33,489 bases of DNA from Candidatus Rifleibacteriota bacterium (GTDB lineage Bacteria; Muiribacteriota; Ozemobacteria; Ozemobacterales; Ozemobacteraceae), in assembly GCA_028691595.1 (NCBI GenBank), contig JAQUZA010000004.1:1-33489 (forward strand), read 5' to 3'. Under the pieces are notes generated by a model. It worked only from the letters and a program-made list of their open reading frames with translations, ran no database searches and had not been told where the DNA came from. The translations under genes and the position numbers were made by a program. The stretch's first letter is position 1. Each line of letters opens with the position of its first letter. Below are positions 1-7,476 of this stretch, piece after piece.

Positions 1-24
1 TTTTACCTTGAAAGGTGGTAACTT

Positions 25-480
25 ATGGCCAGACCGAGAAAACCGACAAACCTGAAGATCATACAGGGAACATACCGACCAGATCGAGCGAACCAGAACG
101 AGCCGAAGCCCGAAATCTGCACGCCAGAGGCCCCAGAGTTTTTATCAGAGAAGGCGCTGCAAGAATGGCAGAGAATAGCGCCGATACTTGAGAGTCTGGG
201 GTTGCTTTCGCAGGTAGACAAGATGGCGCTTGCCGCATACTGTTCAGCAGTCGCGCGACTGTGGTTGGCTGAAGAACAACTGAAAACCGAAGGGCTGACC
301 GTGACGAATGAACGCGGCCGAAGAATAAAAAACCCGCTGGTTGACGTTGCCAATGCCGCGGCAAAACAGATCAGCCTTTTTGCTTCTCAGTTTGGTATGA
401 GCCCTTCGACCAGATCGGGGGTTAGTGTTAAAGCACTGGAAAAAGAGAACCCACTAGCCAAGTTTAAGAAAAAATGGTGA
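25..480 (+). CDS. Phage terminase small subunit, P27-like
   Basis: 151 aa ORF. N-terminus MARPRKPTNLKIIQGTYRPDR and the ...EWQRIAPILESLGLLSQVDKMALAAYCSAVARL.. segment are typical of P27-type small terminases. GGTGG-type SD upstream of the ATG. Confidence 0.85.
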   Translation: MARPRKPTNLKIIQGTYRPDRANQNEPKPEICTPEAPEFLSEKALQEWQRIAPILESLGLLSQVDKMALAAYCSAVARLWLAEEQLKTEGLTVTNERGRRIKNPLVDVANAAAKQISLFASQFGMSPSTRSGVSVKALEKENPLAKFKKKW

Positions 481-499
481 ACAAGCACCAGGACAACAG

Positions 500-525
500 A
501 ACCGCCTGAAATATGGCGGTTTTTT
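500..525 (+). terminator. Intrinsic terminator after the terminase gene
   Basis: Perfect 7-bp stem AACCGCC / GGCGGTT with loop tgaaatat, followed by a T-run. Confidence 0.85.
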
Positions 526-676
526 CTTTGTCGAAGCCTGAAGCGGAAACCGAAACAGCGTGCAGGTTTTCGGGTGAGAAGCCAGCCACACCGGCCGCCA
601 CTAAATCTTATACCCTAACAGGCCTTTGCAGGCAGGGGGGGAATTAAGAAAGAGAGCTGGTTACCCCTTACAAATT

Positions 677-860
677 CGTCAATTTGACGCTTTTACCCTG
701 AACCGTTTCGGGGTAGATTGGCGGCAAATCCGGCAAAATGTCGGCTTTAGACTTGCCAGGGGTTGAAATCCACAAAATTTGTGGATTTGAAACGAGCGGC
801 AACGGTTGCCGATTTGAAATGACTTACAACCTGAATGAAATTCGGAATAATTCCGTTTTT
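677..860. repeat. Cluster of short inverted repeats (five hairpins in about 180 bp)
   Basis: CGTCAA-T-TTGACG (677-689); TACCCTGAA-ccgt-TTCGGGGTA (694-715, one G-U); AAATCCACAAA-A-TTTGTGGATTT (766-788); CGGCAAC-G-GTTGCCG (797-811); CGGAA-taa-TTCCG + TTTTT (843-860). Direct repeat gatttgaaa at 784-792 and 811-819. Confidence 0.75.
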
Positions 861-1113
861 GCCAAGTGGTTGAGGCGCGCACCAAGCCGGTCAATATTCG
901 TTACCCCCGTTGATTTTTCCCTGGTAGCTTTTTGCCACGCTGCCGAGCGGCTCTTCAACCAGACAACAGCCGGCGCATAATAGGCACCGGCATTGTCTTG
1001 ACTGCAAAGCTGATCGGCTTTCAGGTTGAATAGGTGGCGGCCGGTATAATTCTTGCCGATGGTATGATAAAATTGAAGAGAGATCGGGCGATAAAAAAAA
1101 TAGCAAAAATTTT

Positions 1114-1139
1114 TTTCTGGGGTAACTTTCTGGGGTAAC
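1114..1139. repeat. Perfect 13-bp tandem repeat, two copies
   Basis: tttctggggtaac tttctggggtaac at 1114-1126 and 1127-1139. Confidence 0.9.
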
Positions 1140-1219
1140 AGGTGAATAATATTTTTTATAATTCTTTGTTGGTGTGGGTTGCAGCGAGTAGTTAAATAGA
1201 GCCATGCTCCATTTTTTTT

Positions 1220-1248
1220 TTGCTCGAATGATGTTTAAGAAGTATAAT
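1220..1248 (+). promoter_or_regulatory. Sigma70-like promoter
   Basis: TTGCTC (1220-1225), 17-bp spacer, TATAAT (1243-1248). Confidence 0.5.
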
Positions 1249-1251
1249 AAG

Positions 1252-1275
1252 CCCGCAACTCATGCGGGTTTTTTT
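1252..1275 (+). terminator. Intrinsic terminator
   Basis: CCCGCA-actca-TGCGGG followed by seven T. Confidence 0.85.
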
Positions 1276-1354
1276 ATTTCTGCCAGTTTCACTGGTTCGA
1301 CACCAGGCAAATTGAACTCTAGTGCTTTGTCAGACTTGAATCTTTAGTTATACC

Positions 1355-1419
1355 GTCATTCCCGCAGAAGCGGGAATCTTATCTCTAACAGATTAGATCC
1401 CCGTTTGCACGGGGATGAC
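1355..1419. repeat. REP/BIME-like inverted pair of palindromes
   Basis: GTCATTCCCGCAGAAGCGGGAATCT (from 1355) faces the complement of GTCATCCCCGTGCAAACGGGGATCTAAT (ending 1419). Each arm is itself a hairpin and the arms are inverted relative to each other. Confidence 0.8.
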
Positions 1420-1491
1420 ATCGAGGCCGTTGATTTTGTATTTTCGACTTTGACCGACCACTAGATGCGACAAATCGCTTGCTGCATGAGT

Positions 1492-1520
1492 TTGTCTGAG
1501 TTGAAAAAACGGGCTATAAT
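1492..1520 (+). promoter_or_regulatory. Sigma70-like promoter for the EFR1-like gene
   Basis: TTGTCT (1492-1497), 17-bp spacer, TATAAT (1515-1520), upstream of the CDS at 1578. Confidence 0.55.
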
Positions 1521-1577
1521 CTTGTGGGGTGGTAAGAATATCAGAAGCAACGAGGCCAGGATTTATTAACGGAGGCA

Positions 1578-2393
1578 ATGACAATGCGCACAACTGTTTT
1601 TTACTTTTCCGGAACTGGAAATTCGCTGGTTGCTGCCCGCCAGCTTGCTGAAAAACTTGATTCTGCCAGGCTGATTGCCCTTGCCAGTCTGCCTGATGAT
1701 CGTCAATTTATCGTTGACAGCGATATTGTGGTGTTCGTATTTCCTGTTTATGCCGCCGGCATACCGGTAATCGTAAAAAATTCACTTGCCCGCCTTAGAT
1801 TTACAGGCAAGCCATATATTTGTGCAATTGCCACCTGCGGAGGCGATGCCGGTGCGGCAATCGGCATTTTGGCAACGGAGCTCCAGGCAAAATGTTCGAT
1901 GCAGCTTGCTGCCGGCTGGAAACTTCTTATGCCTGGCAATTACACACCTCTCTATGGTGCTTTTTCGGATAAAGTTCACGAGACCATTCTAAATGCCGCT
2001 AATGAGCGTATTGAGCTTTTATCAGGGTTGATCGCCGGCAGGCAGACCTGCCGTCTTGAAACCACCCCGGCTCCTTTTTCATGGCTGGTTAAGTTTATCT
2101 GGCTGGGTTTTGCCGGCTGGGTTGGAAAATCTGACCGGCATTTCAGGGCGTTACGTTCATGTACAGGTTGCGGGCTCTGCGAAAAAGTTTGCCTGGTTGC
2201 CAATATCAGACTTAATGAGAAAGGTCGACCTGTCTGGCAGCAGCACTGCCAGCAGTGTATGGCCTGTCTGCAGTATTGCCCGGTCGAAGCAATCCAGTTC
2301 TGCTGGTGGACTCAGGGCCGCCGTCGCTATCATCACCCACAGGTCACTCCATCGATGCTGGCATCACAGAAAGAGGCCATCTCAGAGGCATAG
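1578..2393 (+). CDS. EFR1-family flavodoxin/ferredoxin fusion protein
   Basis: N-terminal flavodoxin-like FYFSGTGNSLVAARQLAEKL plus two 4Fe-4S motifs CTGCGLCEKVC and CQQCMACLQYCP. GGAGG upstream; ATG at 1584 may be the true start. Confidence 0.88.
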   Translation: MTMRTTVFYFSGTGNSLVAARQLAEKLDSARLIALASLPDDRQFIVDSDIVVFVFPVYAAGIPVIVKNSLARLRFTGKPYICAIATCGGDAGAAIGILATELQAKCSMQLAAGWKLLMPGNYTPLYGAFSDKVHETILNAANERIELLSGLIAGRQTCRLETTPAPFSWLVKFIWLGFAGWVGKSDRHFRALRSCTGCGLCEKVCLVANIRLNEKGRPVWQQHCQQCMACLQYCPVEAIQFCWWTQGRRRYHHPQVTPSMLASQKEAISEA

Positions 2394-2414
2394 CAGACTG
2401 TTGCTTTGTGATAA

Positions 2415-2783
2415 TCAGCCACCGCTGCGTTTAACCTTGTAACCCATTTTTTGAAGTTCTTCTATGAGACGGTCGCGATGGTCTCCCTGAATTTCAATGA
2501 CTCTGTCTCTAAGAGTTCCGCCGGCTCCACATTTCTTTCTGAGGTCGGTTGCCAGCTTTTTAAGCTCGTCCTCGTTGCCTGGCAGCCCGGTAATCAAGGT
2601 TACACCACTGCCTTTTCGCCCTTTTGTTTCCCTGCCAACTCTTACAAAACCATCGGCGGGGGTAGACTTGCCAGTGATGTTATTCTTTTTGCAGCGGCAC
2701 TGGTCGATCTGTTGCTCGCAGATTGGGCACATACGGCCCCATTCGCTTGAATAAACCAGTCCGCCCTTCGGTGACTTAGGCAT
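2415..2783 (-). CDS. SUI1/eIF1-family (YciH-like) translation initiation factor
   Basis: MPKSPKGGLVYSSEWGRMCPICEQQIDQCRCKK.. then GRKGSGVTLITGLPGNEDELKKLATDLRKKCGAGGTLRDRVIEIQGDHRDRLIEELQKMGYKVKRSGG. Start chosen at the ATG that overlaps the upstream stop (ATGCCTAA). Confidence 0.88.
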   Translation of the reverse strand: MPKSPKGGLVYSSEWGRMCPICEQQIDQCRCKKNNITGKSTPADGFVRVGRETKGRKGSGVTLITGLPGNEDELKKLATDLRKKCGAGGTLRDRVIEIQGDHRDRLIEELQKMGYKVKRSGG

Positions 2784-5700
2784 TGTCAATCTTCTCCCTG
2801 CGGTTTTCCAGCCAGATTTCAACCTGATAATATACGGCTGGAATTACAAAAAGTGTCAAGGTCGTCGATGATAATAACCCAAAAACCACAACACTTGCCA
2901 GCGGTCGCTGAACTTCAGAGCCTGCTCCGGTCGCAAGAAGAAGAGGTATGAGACCAAGCAGCGTTGTAAGTGTTGTCATCACAACAGCTGCCAGACGGTC
3001 TTCGCAGCCCTCGTGAATTGTCTGATCTATATCGCGCCCAGCCCGTCTGAGATCGTTAAAGCAGGAAACCATTACCATGCCATCAAGCATAGCCATGCCA
3101 AACAGCGCAATAAATCCCACCGATGCCGGCACAGAAAGATACTGGCCCATAATCAGCAGACCGGCGATGCCGCCAATAATCGAAAGAGGCACCATCGTAA
3201 AAATGATCAGAGCGTTTTTAACGCTGGCAAAGCTTAACCAGAGCATTAAAAATACTGCAGCAACAGCTGCCGGCACGATGATTGAAAGTCTCAACATTGC
3301 CCGCTGCTGATTTTCAAATTGTCCGCCATATTCAATGCTATAGCCCACCGGCAGCTGAATTTTTTCGCCGATAATCTGCTGTATATCTGCTACAACACTG
3401 CCAAGATCACGACCTCTGATGTTGCCCTGAACTGTCCACCGCCGTTGATTATTTTCGCGGTTGATCTGCATCGGGCCGATAACTGACGAAATCTTTGCTA
3501 CCTGACCCAGCGGAATCAGGCCATTTCCAGGGGTGCTGACCAGAAGATTCTCAATGGCCCGGGTGTCACTGCGGTATTTTTCGTCGTAACGCAGGTGAAT
3601 TCCGAATCGTCGGTTGTTAAGATATATATTGTCGATAACTTCGCCACCAATGGCTATTTCAACCATTTCAAGTATCTGATTGACGCTGATGCCATTGCGG
3701 GCGCATTTTTCACGATCGGCGGTAATCTGTATCTGGGGTTGCCCAAAACTTTGCTCAACTGCAAGATCTGTAAGGCCAGGTATCTTTTCAATGGCTTCGT
3801 TAACATGCTCAGCAAGTTTCTGAAGTACCTTGAGATCGGGCCCGAAAACTTTTATGGCCAGCTGGCTTTTAACCCCTGATACCAGCTCATCAAAGGCATT
3901 CTGAATGGGCTGGGTGAAATTGAGGTGAACTCCAGGAGTGGTTGAGAGGCTTTTATTCAAAGCTTCAATCAATGCGGCTTTATTCCTGCCGCTTTTCCAT
4001 TTTTCGCCCGGGTGCAGCTCGATCTGGATTTCTCCGTAATTAACAGGATGTGGGTGACTCCCGGCTTCGGGGCGACCAATGCGCGAAATAACTTCGCGAA
4101 CTTCACTGAATTCAAGCACCTTTTTCTCAAGTTCGCCAACGATAACGGTGGCGTGCTTGAGCGAAATTGATGGAGCCATTGCTACACTTATGAATATCGA
4201 ACCTTCTTCAAGCACCGGCATGAATTCACTGCCTGCTTGGCTGAGAGCCCCCAGGGCCGCGATAAAGCAGAAAATTGCCGCCAGAATTACCTTGCGCGAA
4301 TTTTTGACCGCCCATTGCCTTGCCGGGCGATATAGATTCTGGAGCTTCGTCATGGCGATAGTTTCATCACTGTCATGTTTTTTCAGCAAAACGAGCGACA
4401 GGGCGGGAACACAAAATAGAGCCACGAGCAGCGAACCAATCATCGCTGCCGAGATTGAAAAGGCCATTGGAGAAAACATTTTGCCTTCAACGCCCTGTAA
4501 GGTTAAAAGTGGCAGAAAGACGATAATTACAATTATGCCGCTGAACAGAATCGGTCGGGCTACTTCGTCGGCAGCTCTATAAATTGCCGAAAACCTGCCT
4601 TCATGACTGTTGCTGCTGTTGCGTTTTAAACTGGTAAGAATCGATTCCATCATTACAATCGAGCCGTCGCAGAGCATGCCGATTGCAACCGCAATACCGC
4701 CAAGCGACATGAGGTTTGCAGAAATCCCCGCTCTGGTCATTATGATTATGGCAATTAATGCGCACAAAGGCAGAGAAAGCACGACAATAAAAGCGGTGCG
4801 CATGTTTCCCATGAAGATCAGCAGAATGATCAGGACAAGAACAGCCCCCTGAAGAAGTGCCGAAATGACAGTGTGAGTAGCGCTGTTTACAAGACTGGCC
4901 TGGTCGTAGTAGGGCTTGAGATCAACTCCTTCGGGAAGCGTCTGGCGAACCTGGGCAATTTTTTCATGCAGGCGGCCGATAACCTGCGAAGTGTTTTCGC
5001 CGTAAAGCTTCAGCACAATGCCTGAAACAACTTCTTTGCCGCCATTGTGCATTACCACGCCACGGCGAACCTCATTGCCGAATTCTACCTCGGCAATATC
5101 CCTTATCAGCACAGGAGTTCCATTGAAAACCTTAACCGGGACGCTGCGAATTTCATCAAGAGACTGCAATAAACCGATTCCACGCACCAGAAGCTCTTCG
5201 GCTTCGGTGGTCAAAAACTGACCACCGGCGTTGCGGTTATTGCTCTTAACCGCAGCAATAACCTCTTCGATGGTGAGGTGATATTTTGCCAGCAGCTGTG
5301 GGTTCAGTCTGATCTGATACTGCAGGGCATGACCACCCATCGACAACACGTCGGTAACCCCTTTAACCGTTTGAAGCTGGTATTTGATAACCCAGTCGTT
5401 TAGTTCGCGCAGCCAGGTGTTCAGCTCTTTGCCGCCGGTATCGACTTTTTCAGGGTCAGCGCTGAGGTAGTAAATAAAAATTTGCCCAAGACCCGTTGAA
5501 ATGGGCCCGAGGGTCGGCGGGCTTTCGAGACCTGGAAGGTCGGCTCTGGCGGTATTCAGCCGCTCTGCAACCAGTTGCCGGGCAAAATAAATATCAGTAT
5601 CGTCGTCGAAATAAACGTAGATAACCGAAAGGCCGAATGCCGAAGTCGACTTGACGAGGTTAACACCTGGCAGCCCATTCATGGCTGATTCAATTGGCCA

Positions 5701-5895
5701 GGTAATCAGGCGCTCCATTTCTTCGGGGGCAAGGCCATGGCTTTCACAGAAAACCGGCACCATTACCGGAGAAATATCTGGAAATGCGTCGACGGGCATG
5801 TTGCGGTATTCGTAGATGCCGTAAAAAATTGTCAGTAGAACAAAAATGAGTAGCAGGCCGGGGTTTCTCAGCGCTTTTTCAATAAGTCTCTGCAT
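2776..5895 (-). CDS. Heavy-metal efflux RND permease, CusA/CzcA family
   Basis: 1039 aa with HME-RND hallmarks: N-terminal NMPVDAFPDISP, GLPGVNLVKSTSAFGLSVIYVYFDDDTDIYFARQLVAERL, TM4 segment GGIAVAIGMLCDGSIVMMES, and two sets of hydrophobic helices. Confidence 0.92.
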   Translation of the reverse strand: MQRLIEKALRNPGLLLIFVLLTIFYGIYEYRNMPVDAFPDISPVMVPVFCESHGLAPEEMERLITWPIESAMNGLPGVNLVKSTSAFGLSVIYVYFDDDTDIYFARQLVAERLNTARADLPGLESPPTLGPISTGLGQIFIYYLSADPEKVDTGGKELNTWLRELNDWVIKYQLQTVKGVTDVLSMGGHALQYQIRLNPQLLAKYHLTIEEVIAAVKSNNRNAGGQFLTTEAEELLVRGIGLLQSLDEIRSVPVKVFNGTPVLIRDIAEVEFGNEVRRGVVMHNGGKEVVSGIVLKLYGENTSQVIGRLHEKIAQVRQTLPEGVDLKPYYDQASLVNSATHTVISALLQGAVLVLIILLIFMGNMRTAFIVVLSLPLCALIAIIIMTRAGISANLMSLGGIAVAIGMLCDGSIVMMESILTSLKRNSSNSHEGRFSAIYRAADEVARPILFSGIIVIIVFLPLLTLQGVEGKMFSPMAFSISAAMIGSLLVALFCVPALSLVLLKKHDSDETIAMTKLQNLYRPARQWAVKNSRKVILAAIFCFIAALGALSQAGSEFMPVLEEGSIFISVAMAPSISLKHATVIVGELEKKVLEFSEVREVISRIGRPEAGSHPHPVNYGEIQIELHPGEKWKSGRNKAALIEALNKSLSTTPGVHLNFTQPIQNAFDELVSGVKSQLAIKVFGPDLKVLQKLAEHVNEAIEKIPGLTDLAVEQSFGQPQIQITADREKCARNGISVNQILEMVEIAIGGEVIDNIYLNNRRFGIHLRYDEKYRSDTRAIENLLVSTPGNGLIPLGQVAKISSVIGPMQINRENNQRRWTVQGNIRGRDLGSVVADIQQIIGEKIQLPVGYSIEYGGQFENQQRAMLRLSIIVPAAVAAVFLMLWLSFASVKNALIIFTMVPLSIIGGIAGLLIMGQYLSVPASVGFIALFGMAMLDGMVMVSCFNDLRRAGRDIDQTIHEGCEDRLAAVVMTTLTTLLGLIPLLLATGAGSEVQRPLASVVVFGLLSSTTLTLFVIPAVYYQVEIWLENRREKIDNA

Positions 5896-5913
5896 GTGAT
5901 TATATTTTACCTG

Positions 5914-7476
5914 TCAATGGCCGTGCCCGGCGTGCGGGTCCATACCACTGGTTACCATGATGGCCTTGAGTGTGAATGCACCTGCAGAAACATAATTCAT
6001 GCCGGCTTTGAGCCCGGCAAGAATCTCAATATTGTCGCTGTCTTCACGGCCTGTTTTAACATCAACCGGTTTGAAGCCCCTGGCAGTGCTGACAAAAACA
6101 ACGTTGTCGCCATTTATATTTTGAACCGCTTCTCTTCGCACCACAACAGGAAGATTGTCGGCGGCGATCTTTATTGTGCCGTTGGCAAAGCCACCTGGTC
6201 GCCAGCGCCCGCTGTCATTGCTCAGAGAAACCCTTACGGCCGCCGTTCGCGTCTGCTCATTAATTGTCGGGCCAACCATAATGACTCTGCCGATTGTCTT
6301 TTCCCCTTCAGCTGAGGTAATTTCCGTTTCCATGCCATTTTTTATCAGGCTGATATCTTTCGCTGGAGCCTGTAAAACTACCCATAGACTGCTTAAATCG
6401 GCCAGTGAAAAAATTATCCGGTTGCCCTCAACCTCTTCTCCAGTTTCAATGTTACGTGCAATCACTGTGCCGGTGCGGCCGGCCTTAATTGAGATCTTTG
6501 AAAACTGATCTTCGTCGCCAGGATGAAAATGCCGCCCGGTGCTGAAAGAACAATCTTTGCAGGTTGAATCGGTGCATTCCTGCTGAATTTTTGCACCATG
6601 CTTCTTAAGTTCTTCAATTTCTGCCGCTGTCATTCCAAGAATAAGCAGTTTGCGCTCGGCCGTTCGCAGCCTGAACTCATTGATTCGCTGCTTTTGTTCT
6701 GCATCGTAAAGGCGCTGAGAAACTTCAAATCTGGTGCTGTCCATATCTGAATAAAATGCGGCCTGCGCCTTGTCAAAGGCGTTCTGAGAATTAAGGAAAT
6801 CATTCTCGCTGATAATTTTATCTTTGAAAAGCTTCTGTTTGCGTTCAAATGATTTTTTGCTGGTCAAATATTCGGCGTAGGCGCTGATCAGGCGGGATCG
6901 GTATTCGCCAAGGTCTCCGAAATTCTGCTGTTGCAGAATTTCGAGCTGTTGAGGCTTTTTATTAAGTTCTACCAGAAGTTTGCCGGCACTTTGTGAAATT
7001 GTTTGTGCCCGCTGCAGATCGAACAAAGAAATACCGGTCTGGTTGAAAAGCTCGTAATATTCAGACTTGGCTTGACCGAGTTCAGCGCTGTCAAGAATTG
7101 CCAGAACATCATTCTTACGCACAAAATCACCGGTGAAAACATTGATTTTGTCGGCAATTCCGCTGGTTCTTGCCACATGATGCACGAGGCGCTCACTGTT
7201 GACAACGATTTCGCCGGTCAGCGAGATTTCACGGGCCAGATTGCCGCTTCCGGCAATGCCGGTTTTGATTCCAGAATTCTTTATCTGCTCCGGGCTAAGA
7301 ACTATTTCGCTGAGACTGCTTTCGGCACTGCAGGTTTCGCCAGGCTTATGCTCGTGCACGGCATGATCATGACCTTCATGACTTTTATGGTCATCCTGGG
7401 CCACCGAATTGCTGAAAATGAAGAAGGTCAGCGCAACTAAGACGCAAGCCTGAAAGAAAAAAGTTTTTTTATTCAA
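5914..7476 (-). CDS. Efflux RND periplasmic adaptor (CusB/HlyD-like) with His-rich termini
   Basis: Signal peptide, His-rich DDHKSHEGHDHAVHEHKPGETC, barrel-sandwich GIADKINVFTGDFVRKNDVLAIL, C-terminal GLKAGMNYVSAGAFTLKAIM. TTG start overlaps the upstream stop codon. Confidence 0.9.
   Translation of the reverse strand: MNKKTFFFQACVLVALTFFIFSNSVAQDDHKSHEGHDHAVHEHKPGETCSAESSLSEIVLSPEQIKNSGIKTGIAGSGNLAREISLTGEIVVNSERLVHHVARTSGIADKINVFTGDFVRKNDVLAILDSAELGQAKSEYYELFNQTGISLFDLQRAQTISQSAGKLLVELNKKPQQLEILQQQNFGDLGEYRSRLISAYAEYLTSKKSFERKQKLFKDKIISENDFLNSQNAFDKAQAAFYSDMDSTRFEVSQRLYDAEQKQRINEFRLRTAERKLLILGMTAAEIEELKKHGAKIQQECTDSTCKDCSFSTGRHFHPGDEDQFSKISIKAGRTGTVIARNIETGEEVEGNRIIFSLADLSSLWVVLQAPAKDISLIKNGMETEITSAEGEKTIGRVIMVGPTINEQTRTAAVRVSLSNDSGRWRPGGFANGTIKIAADNLPVVVRREAVQNINGDNVVFVSTARGFKPVDVKTGREDSDNIEILAGLKAGMNYVSAGAFTLKAIMVTSGMDPHAGHGH

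Noticed and set aside
3-364. Minus-strand ORFs 3..353 and 59..364
   Set aside because: Antisense shadows of the recognisable terminase gene; low-complexity, no family resemblance.
766-860. Possible CRISPR array from repeated palindromes
   Set aside because: The hairpins differ in sequence, there is no regular repeat-spacer spacing and there are no cas genes.
679-1205. ORFs 679..894 (-), 738..980 (+), 891..1205 (-)
   Set aside because: They span palindromes and A/T-rich intergenic DNA, lack clear SD sites and show no recognisable domain; the palindrome array explains the open frames better.
1393-1593. Minus ORF 1393..1593 ending in DVIPVQTGI
   Set aside because: The VIPVQTGI ending is the well-known translation artefact of a GTCATCCCCGTGCAAACGGGGATC repeat, and no protein family is evident.
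4079-4852. Plus-strand ORFs inside the RND permease (4079..4582, 4610..4852)
   Set aside because: Antisense to a strongly conserved permease; no domain or SD support.
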